DNA of 64,000 bases from Clostridia bacterium (GCA_035628995.1 DASPIR010000033.1:204772-268771), one strand, 5' to 3'; counted from the stretch's first letter, positions 1 to 8,938 are shown. The notes: generated from the sequence alone by a model not told the origin. Numbers and translations: made by a program.

Positions 1-212
1 CTGCTCATAGATATGTCAACATCCGGGTCCCATGGAATGAATCCCTTATGCCTCACTGCCCCTAACAACGTTCCGCCTATAAGTCTGTAATTTATATGAT
101 GCTTTCTACATATGCTATCGATTTCAACCAATATTTCCAATTGTATCAACTGAATCTGTCTTCTTGTTCCGGAACCAATTTCAATTACTTTTTCTATTCT
201 TTTCTCTTTCAT
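1..212 (-). CDS. LicD-family phosphotransferase, N-terminal part (cut by window edge)
   Basis: This is the first 70 or so codons of a LicD-type protein; the rest lies beyond the left edge. LicD proteins transfer phosphocholine or related phospho-groups onto surface glycans and belong to the nucleotidyltransferase-fold superfamily. The signature is visible: GGTLLGAVRHKGFIPWDPD, where the aspartates are the expected metal ligands. It is a close paralogue of the complete LicD gene at 4682-5542, at DNA as well as protein level. The start follows the preceding acyltransferase gene by 14 nt, so it is probably in the same operon. The substrate is not known. Confidence 0.85.
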   Translation of the reverse strand, partial: MKEKRIEKVIEIGSGTRRQIQLIQLEILVEIDSICRKHHINYRLIGGTLLGAVRHKGFIPWDPDVDISMS

Positions 213-226
213 ATTACCCCGCACAC

Positions 227-1291
227 CTACTTGTTATCGGTATATTTTATATATTCATCATCTATAACGCTCATGTCTACAGCATTGTCTTCCATGCTCC
301 ATGCGATATCCTTCCGAATTACCCTCGCAGGGTTTCCTGCTATAATGCAATTGTTAGGATAAGTTTTTTTAACAAAACTGCCTGCTCCAACAACACTCCC
401 ATTACCTATATCAGCACCATACATGATTGTCGCTCTTGCTCCCACCCATACATGATCACCAAGAATTACTTTTCTATCATAGTTCGATTCAGAATCTGAA
501 TTTATATTTTTGCCGGTATGAATATCAAAAATCGAATGTCCATCATTTGCTCTTATAAAAACATCCCGTGACCATAAACAATCTTTCCCTATCTTGATTT
601 CCGTGTGTAGTCCCGAAACTATCAAATACCCCATTCCAAGCCAATTATTCCGTTCTATCAGTATCTTTGATTCCTTTCCGCAACGTAGAATGCCTCCTCT
701 GGAGAAAATAGTATTTTCGTCAATAACGCAATTGGACTTCGACATACAGTACCAATCTGAATCCTTTTGAATAGTCACATTTTTACCAATTGTCAAACTT
801 GAATCATCATACATATTTATAGTAACATTAGATGCCGCATTAAAATTTTCGTCTACTGTCAATAAACTATTGTATCCATAAAAAAGAACCTTGGCTTTGC
901 CGATATCACCAATAATTTTATTTCCATACCCGTCTCTATATTCTGAGACATTTTCAACTGCTGTAGGAGTATAAGAAAGATATGCAAAATCAGCACTTTT
1001 TTCATATCCCCATTCCACTAACTGCTGATAAATCTCATGAAAGTACCTCAACACACATATCACATATATCCTGTCCTTTTGTCCCTTCAGTGAATTAATG
1101 GATTGAACCCTTTCATCCCTTATAACATCAGCCTTTGTATCTACATAATATGCCACACTAAGTCCATACTCTGCTTTCAGCTTATCCTCCAAAGTTTTGG
1201 AACGATTGCATTTCCCCCAAATTACCAATTGGCGTCCATTGTAATTTTGTAAGGTCAATGAAATTGTCTCCATGATAATGTCAGCTTTCAT
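227..1291 (-). CDS. Hexapeptide-repeat (left-handed beta-helix) acyltransferase
   Basis: Predicted sugar or amino-sugar O/N-acyltransferase of 354 residues. The C-terminal half has the irregular hexapeptide pattern of LbetaH acyltransferases, ending with VGAGSFVKKTYPNNCIIAGN and PARVIRK, typical of the final coils of the CAT/NodL/WbbJ group. The N-terminal 120 residues (VIWGKCNRS near residue 24) look like the small nucleotide-binding-like domain found before some sugar acyltransferases, but I cannot classify it firmly. A strong ribosome site (gagggggat) precedes the chosen ATG. It lies 12 nt after the CDP-glycerol-transferase-like gene. A role in decorating a surface or flagellar glycan is inferred from context. 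Confidence 0.8.
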   Translation of the reverse strand: MKADIIMETISLTLQNYNGRQLVIWGKCNRSKTLEDKLKAEYGLSVAYYVDTKADVIRDERVQSINSLKGQKDRIYVICVLRYFHEIYQQLVEWGYEKSADFAYLSYTPTAVENVSEYRDGYGNKIIGDIGKAKVLFYGYNSLLTVDENFNAASNVTINMYDDSSLTIGKNVTIQKDSDWYCMSKSNCVIDENTIFSRGGILRCGKESKILIERNNWLGMGYLIVSGLHTEIKIGKDCLWSRDVFIRANDGHSIFDIHTGKNINSDSESNYDRKVILGDHVWVGARATIMYGADIGNGSVVGAGSFVKKTYPNNCIIAGNPARVIRKDIAWSMEDNAVDMSVIDDEYIKYTDNK

Positions 1292-1303
1292 TTATATCCC
1301 CCT

Positions 1304-2806
1304 CTATTCCTGGCATGTTTTGTCTGCTTTATCTAATTGCGACATTATATACTTATGAATCTTTTCACCGCAAGTTCCGTCGCTATTCGCAACAGAACGT
1401 CTTACATCTTCTTCCCTCAATGCTTTATTAGGATCTTCACCCTTCTTAAGCATTGTAAGAAAATTGCCTATCCTAACTCCGTCACCTAAAAAATAACAGG
1501 AAAAATGATCAAATAAGCAGATTCTCTCTTCTCTCATAGAGCTCTTTAGATTCAAGGCAAGAACCGGCTTTCCCGTAACCATATACTGTCTCAATAAAGA
1601 ACTTGTGTCACTTATCAATCCATCTGAATAAGATATTGCCGCATATGCACTGCCCAATTTATCTATGACAGCATTTTCACTATTAGCAATATCATTGGTT
1701 AGTTTCTTGAATCTTTCCATATACTGAGGTCTCATAGATTTGATAGTTGCCTCCAGCAATGGATGTGGCCGCCATATTAACCCAATTCCTTCGGTATATA
1801 TTATCTGCCGTACGAATCTTTCGAATCTTTCCATATAAGTTTCTAATACGAGCATGGATCCAATACTAGTATTATATAATACTATCTTTTTACCGCTTAG
1901 CTTTTCTTTCCATTCATCAGGGACCTCTGGTGGATTTTTCATTGCATTAATAACTGCATCAATTTTCGGCGAACCCAACGCAGCTATTTTTTTTGCCGGC
2001 ATCTCCAAAGATACCATTATTTGTTTCATTAATTCTGACTGTACAATAACTCTGTTACTACTTACTACACCACTAATAATATGTTTTGTTCCGATGTCAT
2101 CAACATTTTTGTAGGCACCTGCAATGAAATATGGTACATATACCAGCATATTTGTATATTTTATAAGTTCCGACGAATAAAACGCCGGATGTACCGAAGT
2201 AACATAGTTATATTGATCATAAGGATTATGAAAATATATTATATCCGGCTTACAGACACTAAGATTATAATCAGTATATTTCGTTATTGGAACGTAGCCT
2301 GGCAGCTGGTCACCCTCATAGTACATTTCACCCAGGCGACGATCTTCTGTCCTGTCATAATATGGAATAGGCATAACATAACATTCACATTCACTATCTT
2401 CTTTTGCAGTCATCCATATACTTTCCATAGAATCCCACATTGAAGCTTTGTATGGCAGAAAAACTATTTCTTTCTTGCAGCTGATTGCATTTATACCTGC
2501 TTCGATGCTATTATGATAGTTCTTAAGAATTTCAATGCTTCCAGCTTGATTTTCTCCCATCATCATACTATTATTTACTTGGAATAAAGTCTCACAATAA
2601 TTTCCAATGCATCCTATAATTTCAAGCCCTTCTCCTTCGGATTCTTCAATTGAATTCCCGATATGAATAGCACTTTCCTGACAGGCCGCCAAGATATCCA
2701 TTGCCTGTTCAATATTATTAGCGTCAATATTTATACTTAATTCTTCATGTGCTTGTCCGATAAGTTCTGCTAGTTCTAATAGCGCTATTTTCTTATATTT
2801 TTTCAT
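1304..2806 (-). CDS. CDP-glycerol glycerophosphotransferase-like protein
   Basis: 500-residue protein whose C-terminal 300 residues resemble the CDP-glycerol:poly(glycerophosphate) transferase fold (TagF/TarF-like, GT-B type). Visible landmarks are a GSPKID segment, KKIVLYNTSIG, IWRPHP and the ISDTSSLLRQYMVTGKPV stretch, which corresponds to the family's conserved donor-binding region. The N-terminal 100 residues are helical and acidic and I do not recognise them. With the TarI-like cytidylyltransferase and LicD neighbours it probably adds a polyol-phosphate group from a CDP-activated donor. The C-terminus (LREED...NSDGTCGEKIHKYI) is partly duplicated in the fragment at 5561-5692. Confidence 0.75.
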   Translation of the reverse strand: MKKYKKIALLELAELIGQAHEELSINIDANNIEQAMDILAACQESAIHIGNSIEESEGEGLEIIGCIGNYCETLFQVNNSMMMGENQAGSIEILKNYHNSIEAGINAISCKKEIVFLPYKASMWDSMESIWMTAKEDSECECYVMPIPYYDRTEDRRLGEMYYEGDQLPGYVPITKYTDYNLSVCKPDIIYFHNPYDQYNYVTSVHPAFYSSELIKYTNMLVYVPYFIAGAYKNVDDIGTKHIISGVVSSNRVIVQSELMKQIMVSLEMPAKKIAALGSPKIDAVINAMKNPPEVPDEWKEKLSGKKIVLYNTSIGSMLVLETYMERFERFVRQIIYTEGIGLIWRPHPLLEATIKSMRPQYMERFKKLTNDIANSENAVIDKLGSAYAAISYSDGLISDTSSLLRQYMVTGKPVLALNLKSSMREERICLFDHFSCYFLGDGVRIGNFLTMLKKGEDPNKALREEDVRRSVANSDGTCGEKIHKYIMSQLDKADKTCQE

Positions 2807-2824
2807 AGCCTGTCATTCCTCTTT

Positions 2825-3931
2825 TCATTTACCAAGGCAATTATTCTGCTGATATTGCTTTTTCATACTATCAATCGTGCGTCTGTACATTTCTTTTATA
2901 CCTAGCTCGGCTTTCCAACCTAATTTCTGCAGCTTAGCCGTATCCAGATTGATTTTCACAGTCGGGTTATATCCGAACTTTTGTATATCCTCTGTAATAT
3001 CGTATACTACTTTAATTCCGGCCTCAGGGAATTCCTTTGATAACATTTCTGCCATATCTCTGATTGATATGACCGTATCCATATTTGCAACATTATATGC
3101 CTGACCTTTTTCACCTTTAAGCAGAATAAATATCAACGCTCTTAAAGCATCCCTGGTATAGCAGTAGCTTCTTACCGTATCTCCTGATGTATGAAGAACG
3201 ATATTTTTCTTTTCTATTACGCTTCTGGCAAATTGTGCAAAAACTCTGCCATCATCGTATTTAACACCTGCACCGAAGGTCTGTGTTAATCTTGCAATTT
3301 TAACAGGCACACCATACTCCTTTTCGTAGGAGATACACAAGCACTCCGCTATCCTCTTTCCTTCAGAATAACTGCTCCGTGAATCTAATATATCAATATA
3401 TCCGTAATTTTTTTCGGTAACATATTTAAGCGATGGATCTGTGACACCATAAACCTCCAAGGAGGATAAATAGACAAACGCTTTAACGTGCTTATCTTTT
3501 GCCAATTCAAGCAAATTTCTGGTACCTTCGAAAACAGTCTGTATAGTTTCAACAGGATAGGTTACAAAATCTTTTGAGCTTGTAACGCTTGCAGTATGAA
3601 TAATATAATCTATATCTTCAGTTATTTTAACAGGTTTTGTTACATCGCCCAAAATCAGTTTTAAATCAGGATGCTCCAACATATTTCCAAATATAGCTTT
3701 TGCTTTTTCCACACTTCTAGCCAAAGCTATTATTTTTATATTTGTATTGTGCAATCTATTGCAACAGGATAATGCTTTCACAAGCTGAGAACCAATAAGA
3801 CCTGTTGCACCCGTGACTAATACTTTTCTATTATTAAGCTCATTAAAAGGAATATTACTATTTGCAATTAATTCCAAATCGTCTTGTAATATTTCATCAT
3901 TTGGACTTTCAATACACTCATAAGTCAGCAT
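2825..3931 (-). CDS. NAD-dependent epimerase/dehydratase (extended SDR)
   Basis: Extended short-chain dehydrogenase acting on a nucleotide sugar or related substrate. The Rossmann motif GATGLIG is at residues 41-47, the catalytic serine in LSSLEVYG near 156, and YSEGK supplies Tyr188 and Lys192. At about 368 residues it is slightly longer than UDP-hexose 4-epimerases. I chose the ATG preceded by gaggtgg over a TTG four codons upstream; the start overlaps the tail of the cytidylyltransferase reading region only if the TTG is used. It probably works with the adjacent cytidylyltransferase in making an activated glycan precursor. Confidence 0.8.
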   Translation of the reverse strand: MLTYECIESPNDEILQDDLELIANSNIPFNELNNRKVLVTGATGLIGSQLVKALSCCNRLHNTNIKIIALARSVEKAKAIFGNMLEHPDLKLILGDVTKPVKITEDIDYIIHTASVTSSKDFVTYPVETIQTVFEGTRNLLELAKDKHVKAFVYLSSLEVYGVTDPSLKYVTEKNYGYIDILDSRSSYSEGKRIAECLCISYEKEYGVPVKIARLTQTFGAGVKYDDGRVFAQFARSVIEKKNIVLHTSGDTVRSYCYTRDALRALIFILLKGEKGQAYNVANMDTVISIRDMAEMLSKEFPEAGIKVVYDITEDIQKFGYNPTVKINLDTAKLQKLGWKAELGIKEMYRRTIDSMKKQYQQNNCLGK

Positions 3932-3939
3932 TTTCCACC

Positions 3940-4674
3940 TCAAAACCCAAATATCTGAGAGTTTTCTCTTGCTTCATAAATTGCTCTGAAAATATAGTAA
4001 TCCATTGGAGTGGTTATTTTGATGTTTTCGGGAGGACCTTCAATGGTGTGCAAATTATAGCCATAGTACATCATAAGCGATGCAGAATCAATCATCCCTA
4101 CCACATTATCTTCATTAGCGCGTTTATGCTCTGTCATAATATCTTTAAGATAAAAGCTCTGTGGGGCTTTTGCAATTCTAGCCACATTCCTGCATGCAAT
4201 TTCACTGATTTTTTCATTGCCATCTATTGATACTATGGTTTCCTTTGCTTGAGATACTGTTATTGCAGAGCCGTATTTTCTGACCGATTCTATATTTTCT
4301 GTAATAAGTTGCTCAGATATAAGCGGCCTAACTCCGTCATGAATTAAAACAATATCATCCTCCGGATTATCACAATCATTGTAAATTGCTTTTAGCCCGT
4401 TAAATATAGATTCCTGACCTGTTTGTCCTCCTTCAACGATCCATTTTACCTTTGTAATATTAAATAACTTCAAGTTTTCTTTCAAAGCATTAACCCATTC
4501 AGCGATACATACAACAGCTATATTGTCTATTTCATCATGATCCTCAAAATATTCAATTGTATGTATGATTATTGGCTTTCCATGCAAATCTAAAAACTGC
4601 TTTGGTTTTGACTTGCTGTTCATTCGTTTTCCAGTTCCGCCTGCAAAAATTAATGCTGTTACCACAATACTCAC
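3940..4674 (-). CDS. IspD/TarI-family cytidylyltransferase
   Basis: Cytidylyltransferase of the IspD/TarI family, which makes CDP-methylerythritol or CDP-ribitol from CTP. The nucleotide-binding loop AGGTGKRM is at residues 11-18, followed by the KPKQF lysine, and HDGVRPLI is at 112-119. Length (244) fits both subfamilies. The neighbours (LicD, CDP-glycerol-transferase-like and SDR genes) favour a polyol-phosphate activating enzyme of the TarI type over isoprenoid synthesis, but sequence alone does not decide this. Finding a second ispD elsewhere in the genome would support the TarI reading. Confidence 0.8.
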   Translation of the reverse strand: MSIVVTALIFAGGTGKRMNSKSKPKQFLDLHGKPIIIHTIEYFEDHDEIDNIAVVCIAEWVNALKENLKLFNITKVKWIVEGGQTGQESIFNGLKAIYNDCDNPEDDIVLIHDGVRPLISEQLITENIESVRKYGSAITVSQAKETIVSIDGNEKISEIACRNVARIAKAPQSFYLKDIMTEHKRANEDNVVGMIDSASLMMYYGYNLHTIEGPPENIKITTPMDYYIFRAIYEARENSQIFGF

Positions 4675-4681
4675 TCCTCAC

Positions 4682-5542
4682 CTAAAATATTGGATCTGTA
4701 AGCTTATAGCTTGAACAAGGTATATGGCTTGTCCTTCCTTCCGGAGGGGGCGGTGTCATATAGTCCCCATAAATTGACTTTAAATACCAATCGTAATCCT
4801 TAAAGGCAAAAAACTTATGTCCTTCAAATTCATACTCAACAAGATCATCAAACAGTTTTCTGGGAAAACCATATATATGCCCCTTAGGATGAGGTGAACA
4901 CATATGGCGAACCAACTCAGATATTGAATTTTTATTACAGCATGCAGCAACCATATCTCTGATTTTAAACATAAAATCTCTGGGAATTAGTGATAGAAGT
5001 CCATACCATTTGCGTTTCAAAAAAGACGGGTGCACTTTTCTTCCTGCCTTAGACCAAAGAATCTTCCGGATACAAAAGCACGAAATACAGTGAACTCTTC
5101 TGAAAATAAATGAATCCGGGACACTATCCATTGTAAAAATATCAATGAATATACCATTTTTAGCCCCAATATGTTCATGACCTGCACGGATATATTCCGT
5201 ATTTTTACGTAATATACGTGCATATCCCCAACGGTAATACGGGTCTGTGCGATAATCCTGCAAAAGAAATCTTTCTGAATCAAGTTCAGTTTTACATAAT
5301 TCAAAAAAACGATTGTATTCATCTCTCATAATTACAATGTCCGCATCAGGATCCCATGGAATGAATCCCTTATGCCTGACAGCGCCTAAAAAAGTTCCCC
5401 CATCAATAGAATACTTAATGTCATGCTTTCTACATATCCTATCGAATTCAATTAACATTTCTAAAATTATCATTTGCATTTTTCTAAGGTCTTGAGATGG
5501 CATTTCTATGCTTTTTACTGTTTTATACATTTTATAGCGCAC
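4682..5542 (-). CDS. LicD-family phosphotransferase
   Basis: Complete 286-residue LicD-type protein, predicted to place a phospho-substituent on a cell-surface or flagellar glycan. The core signature GGTFLGAVRHKGFIPWDPD starts at residue 48; Asp64, Asp66 and Asp68 are the likely metal ligands. The C-terminal part is rich in aromatic and basic residues, as is common in the family. It is a paralogue of the truncated gene at the left edge of the window. It starts the run cytidylyltransferase, SDR, CDP-glycerol-transferase-like, acyltransferase, LicD, with small gaps suggesting one operon. Confidence 0.85.
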   Translation of the reverse strand: MRYKMYKTVKSIEMPSQDLRKMQMIILEMLIEFDRICRKHDIKYSIDGGTFLGAVRHKGFIPWDPDADIVIMRDEYNRFFELCKTELDSERFLLQDYRTDPYYRWGYARILRKNTEYIRAGHEHIGAKNGIFIDIFTMDSVPDSFIFRRVHCISCFCIRKILWSKAGRKVHPSFLKRKWYGLLSLIPRDFMFKIRDMVAACCNKNSISELVRHMCSPHPKGHIYGFPRKLFDDLVEYEFEGHKFFAFKDYDWYLKSIYGDYMTPPPPEGRTSHIPCSSYKLTDPIF

Positions 5543-5560
5543 TACTTCACCACCTTTTCT

Positions 5561-5692
5561 TTACCTCAAAACCTCACCTATGATATACTGATATATCTTT
5601 TGTCCACAACTTCCATCTGCATTAACGAGGGATTTTTTATAACTCTCCACACATTCTTCACGAAGTTGATCTATTAAGCATTTTTCAGCCAT
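5561..5692 (-). pseudogene. C-terminal fragment of a CDP-glycerol-transferase-like gene
   Basis: A 43-codon stretch, in a different frame from the end of the glycosyltransferase it overlaps, reads REECVESYKKSLVNADGSCG then QKIYQYIIGEVLR. This matches the C-terminus of the full protein at 1304-2806 (LREEDVRRSVANSDGTCGEK then IHKYIM). It is therefore probably the tail of a lost paralogue, left by recombination in this glycan locus. An ATG is present at its start but no ribosome site was seen, so expression is unlikely. Confidence 0.7.
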
Positions 5693-7560
5693 ATAGAGAG
5701 TGGGAATTTTTTCTTCATTGTACTCTTTAAGTCCTCCATTTTACCTGACTCTCCCATTTTTTCACAAGCATCATATATTTTCTCATATATATAGTACTCA
5801 TCTTTGAATCCTAATGCAGCAGAATAGCATTCCAGAGCATCAGCAGCCTTATTCCGAATTGAATAGGCATCTCCCAGTATGATATAATTCTCCATGCAGT
5901 TAGGATATTTTTCTATATTCATGGTTAGAAGATCCATAGCTGTATCAGTATACCCATTTGACAACAGCATTGATGCCAGCTTGACTTGAGTCTCTATTGA
6001 ACACTGCAGTAAAACTGCAGAAATATATTCAAACTGCTCAAATTCATCGATATGGAGCAAATACTCGCCAATTTTAAGAAGCAACTTTTCTACTTCCATA
6101 GTCAGGCTGAATTCCCCAATGGTCTCATTTAGCAATATTTCACTGATAGATTTCCATTCCTTATTGCTGAAATTTGAACTGGCTTTAAGCTTATCCAAAA
6201 GCAGTCTGTCTTTACTGAGCAAGCATAGCACAGCTGCATCCAGGATATTGAGCTGAGGTATAACATCAATTTTCTCCCATTCTTCAAGAGATTTGTCAAA
6301 CTGCTTATCCAAAATAAATGCAACAGCTCTTACGTCGTATAAATGTTCATCTTGGAACGCAAACCCGAATTTGTTCATCAGTGGGTATCTTAACTCATAT
6401 AATGAGTAAATCAGTGCTTTTAATTCTTCTACAGTATCTATAATATAAATCTTACTTAGATGCTCTTTTACCTGATCAGGTTGTATGCCTGCGCACTGCA
6501 TAAGCTTCAGATATTTAGAAAGCGCCGGTGTAAAGCTTTTTTTTAGTAGTACTGCTTTGTATGCTTCATCAAATGCATCTCCAATTTTCCCCATCTTATC
6601 ATATACTATTGCAAGCTGATAATTAGCCATATAGCTTCCCATACCTTCAACAGTTACAATATCAACCTTTTCACCTATCTCCAAGCATTTCTTGAACTCT
6701 ATCTCAGCATCCTTTAGATACCCGCTATTTAGAAATAAAACTCCCAAAGGATAATGCAAATCTGCATATTGAGGAAAAACCTTTATAGCATCCAATAAAA
6801 GCGTGATAGCTTCCTCTGTTCTATCTAGTAGACATAGACATTCCCCTGTACGAACTATCAAACTCTTCAGATATGCTTGACCTTCACTTAGTGGATACGA
6901 CTTCTTAAACATATCCAAGGCTTTATCATAGTTTTCCTCACTCACATAGACAAGACCCATGTTGTAATAGCTGTATCCCGTGGGGTTATCCTCCAATTCT
7001 TTAACCATGATGTCATAGTTTCTCTTTTTCTTGCCTTTATCTGCAATGACCTCGGGTAAGTAACCCACATGGTTAATCACTATGTTGGATTCTGCTCCTA
7101 TATAGTTAGTACCTCCGTCATACGCGGATAAATGCTCATGAAGCTTGCCACTGTATCTAAGTCCGATTCCAGATTTGAAAAGCCTGATATTCTGATTAAA
7201 GACAATCCGTCCCTCACTTTGATAATTTTTTATTAGCAGCTTATAATAATCCCTTTTCTGCACTAAATCATTTTCAAGACTGGCACTATCATCAAGATAT
7301 TCATCTGCATCCAATACAAGTATATATTCTGATTTTGCTTCGCTGATTGAATAATTGCGAGCAGCTGCAAAATCATTTATCCACTCGAAGCGGCTTATAA
7401 TAGCACCATACTTTTGGGCAATTTCAATAGTTCTATCTGTAGAGCCTGTATCAGCTATAATAATTTCATCAACTTTTCCCTGCACACTTTTTAGACATCT
7501 ATCTAGATATTTCTCCTCATTTTTAACTATCATACATAACGATATAGTATTCTTTTGCAT
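5674..7560 (-). CDS. Family 2 glycosyltransferase with TPR repeats
   Basis: 628-residue inverting GT-A glycosyltransferase. The N-terminal domain has SLCMIVKNEEKYLDRCLKS, the DTGSTD motif at about 37-42 and the DADEY (DxD-type) motif at about 84-88 that binds the nucleotide sugar and metal. From residue 190 onward there are several TPR-like helix pairs (YNMGLVYVSEENYDKALDMF is one). GT2 proteins with TPRs often modify proteins or peptides. It lies directly downstream of flagellin and has its own candidate sigma-D promoter, so flagellin glycosylation is a reasonable inference. The ATG chosen is 7 nt after a GGAGA ribosome site; a TTG two codons upstream is less well placed. Confidence 0.85.
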   Translation of the reverse strand: MQKNTISLCMIVKNEEKYLDRCLKSVQGKVDEIIIADTGSTDRTIEIAQKYGAIISRFEWINDFAAARNYSISEAKSEYILVLDADEYLDDSASLENDLVQKRDYYKLLIKNYQSEGRIVFNQNIRLFKSGIGLRYSGKLHEHLSAYDGGTNYIGAESNIVINHVGYLPEVIADKGKKKRNYDIMVKELEDNPTGYSYYNMGLVYVSEENYDKALDMFKKSYPLSEGQAYLKSLIVRTGECLCLLDRTEEAITLLLDAIKVFPQYADLHYPLGVLFLNSGYLKDAEIEFKKCLEIGEKVDIVTVEGMGSYMANYQLAIVYDKMGKIGDAFDEAYKAVLLKKSFTPALSKYLKLMQCAGIQPDQVKEHLSKIYIIDTVEELKALIYSLYELRYPLMNKFGFAFQDEHLYDVRAVAFILDKQFDKSLEEWEKIDVIPQLNILDAAVLCLLSKDRLLLDKLKASSNFSNKEWKSISEILLNETIGEFSLTMEVEKLLLKIGEYLLHIDEFEQFEYISAVLLQCSIETQVKLASMLLSNGYTDTAMDLLTMNIEKYPNCMENYIILGDAYSIRNKAADALECYSAALGFKDEYYIYEKIYDACEKMGESGKMEDLKSTMKKKFPLSIWLKNA

Positions 7561-7602
7561 TAGCAAGTCTCCTTAGCAATAAAAAATAATTATATATCTA
7601 AT

Positions 7603-7630
7603 ATATCGACTTATTACGACAGGTTCTTTA
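7603..7630 (-). promoter_or_regulatory. Candidate sigma-D promoter for the TPR glycosyltransferase
   Basis: On the minus strand TAAAGAAC, a 12-nt spacer and GTCGATAT resemble the flagellar sigma-28/sigma-D consensus (TAAA, about 15-17 nt, then CCGATAT). The -10 is identical to that of the flagellin promoter nearby. The glycosyltransferase ATG follows about 43 nt downstream. The -35 match is weaker than in the other three sites. Confidence 0.5.
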
Positions 7631-7654
7631 GAAGTGCGAGTGTCAAAAAATAAA

Positions 7655-7680
7655 GAAGACCCTGGAAAATCCAAGGTCTT
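7655..7680 (-). terminator. hag: Flagellin terminator
   Basis: The minus strand shows an inverted repeat (AAGACCTTGG, TTTT loop, CCAGGGTCTT) 12 nt after the flagellin stop, followed by a T-rich run. It separates flagellin from the glycosyltransferase. Confidence 0.85.
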
Positions 7681-7691
7681 TTGAGAATTAA

Positions 7692-8453
7692 CTATCTCAG
7701 AAGCTGCAGCACTCCCTGTGGAGCCTGGTTAGCTTGAGCAAGCATTGCCTGAGCAGCCTGCTGGAGTATGTTGTTCTTTGTGAACTTCATCATTTCATCT
7801 GCCATGTCTACATCACGAATACGTGATTCAGATGCTGTAAGGTTTTCTCTAGTAGCGCTCATGTTGTTGTACATATGTTCAAGTCTGTTCTGGTCTGCTC
7901 CATATGTAGCCCTAATTGTGTTTACTGCACCAATATTGGCATCTATGGTAGCCACCAGGTCTGCTGCACCAATTACAGGAGCACTTATTCCAGCGATTAC
8001 TAATGCATCACCGCCATCTTGACCCATAGCGATAGTAGCACCAGTAGTCATATCTACACCATTGAATTTAGTATTTGTAAAAATGTTATTTGCAGCAGAT
8101 GCAAGTGCTGTTGCTTCAAGAAGAATATTAGCCTTATCATTTCCTTCATAAGTGCCGTTTAAGTTCTGAACAGCCAGTTCCTTCATTCTTCCGAGCATAT
8201 CAGATACTTCATTTAATGCACCTTCAAAAGTCTGTACTAAAGATATACCATCCTGAGCATTTCTCTGAGCCTGACCAAGACCTCTGATCTGGCCTCTCAT
8301 TTTTTCTGATATGGACAAACCTGCTGCATCATCAGCAGCTCTGTTGATTCTGAGACCTGATGAAAGTTTCTCCATTGACTTTGATGAATTCAAGCTGTTT
8401 GCACCCAACTGTCGATGTGTGTTCATGGCCATAATGTTATTGTTTATTCTCAT
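7692..8453 (-). CDS. hag: Flagellin
   Basis: Flagellar filament subunit of about 253 residues, exported by the flagellar type III system. It has the D0/D1 N-terminus MRINNNIMAMNTHRQLGANS and SGLRINRAADDAAGLSISEK, and a C-terminus ending ANQAPQGVLQLLR. The variable middle is very short, so this is close to a minimal flagellin. I chose the ATG with a strong AAGGAGGA ribosome site; an upstream start adding 19 residues would not fit the family. Control is likely by sigma-D and, at translation, by CsrA acting on the leader (see those sites). Confidence 0.97.
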   Translation of the reverse strand: MRINNNIMAMNTHRQLGANSLNSSKSMEKLSSGLRINRAADDAAGLSISEKMRGQIRGLGQAQRNAQDGISLVQTFEGALNEVSDMLGRMKELAVQNLNGTYEGNDKANILLEATALASAANNIFTNTKFNGVDMTTGATIAMGQDGGDALVIAGISAPVIGAADLVATIDANIGAVNTIRATYGADQNRLEHMYNNMSATRENLTASESRIRDVDMADEMMKFTKNNILQQAAQAMLAQANQAPQGVLQLLR

Positions 8454-8458
8454 TTTAT

Positions 8459-8497
8459 TTTCCTCCTTGAATTTTTTATTATCGGAATCCTTTCCGA
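8459..8497 (-). promoter_or_regulatory. hag: Candidate CsrA-binding leader of flagellin mRNA
   Basis: On the minus strand a 6-bp hairpin, TCGGAA-AGGA-TTCCGA, presents an AGGA loop about 20 nt upstream of the AAGGAGGA ribosome site. CsrA dimers are known to bind a GGA in a hairpin loop together with a second GGA at the Shine-Dalgarno sequence, as in Bacillus hag. csrA and fliW lie immediately upstream of this gene, which supports the reading. Binding itself is inferred. Confidence 0.7.
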
Positions 8498-8574
8498 CAT
8501 TTATTTGCAAACACTACATTCACTCTTCCATGGGCCCTATGGTTGAAGAAGGCAGTATATTGCTTCTAGTAAAT

Positions 8575-8601
8575 ATATCGACCTGTAACTAATAAACTTT
8601 A
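8575..8601 (-). promoter_or_regulatory. hag: Sigma-D (sigma-28) promoter of flagellin
   Basis: The minus strand reads TAAAGTTT, 11 nt, GTCGATAT. This matches the flagellar sigma consensus at the -35 exactly and at the -10 with one common variation. It implies a leader of about 115 nt. Confidence 0.85.
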
Positions 8602-8704
8602 GCATTTTTAAATAAATTTTTACTTTTTTCTCTAAAATAATTACCAATTCATAAAAAAAAAGAACATGTATAGCGGCGAATTTAGTCGCTTTACATGCCT
8701 TTAT

Positions 8705-8938
8705 CTATTTCTCATTTTTTATTATACTGGCCAATTCGTTGATATCAACCTTGACTGTAAGGTTGGACTTGACATTCTCATCCTGAATCTCTTCTATGAG
8801 CTCCTTACGGAAGATTTTCAAGCTCTTTGGAGCAATTATACCTATCTTTACCTTATCCTCAGACATATCCGTAATAATTATTTCTATATCGTCACCTATC
8901 ATTATGGATTGGTTCTTCTTCCTTGAGAGTACTAACAA
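8705..8938 (-). CDS. csrA: Carbon storage regulator CsrA
   Basis: 77-residue RNA-binding dimer that blocks translation by binding GGA motifs. The N-terminus [20 protein letters not shown] and the central [18 protein letters not shown] are diagnostic of CsrA; the C-terminal tail is about 15 residues longer than the E. coli protein, as in other Firmicutes. It overlaps the end of fliW by a few bases. In this group CsrA regulates flagellin and is held inactive by FliW until free flagellin accumulates. Confidence 0.97.
   Translation of the reverse strand: MLVLSRKKNQSIMIGDDIEIIITDMSEDKVKIGIIAPKSLKIFRKELIEEIQDENVKSNLTVKVDINELASIIKNEK

Noticed and set aside
96..499. Two overlapping plus-strand open frames of 88 and 111 codons
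   Set aside because: They are antisense shadows of the LicD and acyltransferase genes, with no ribosome sites.
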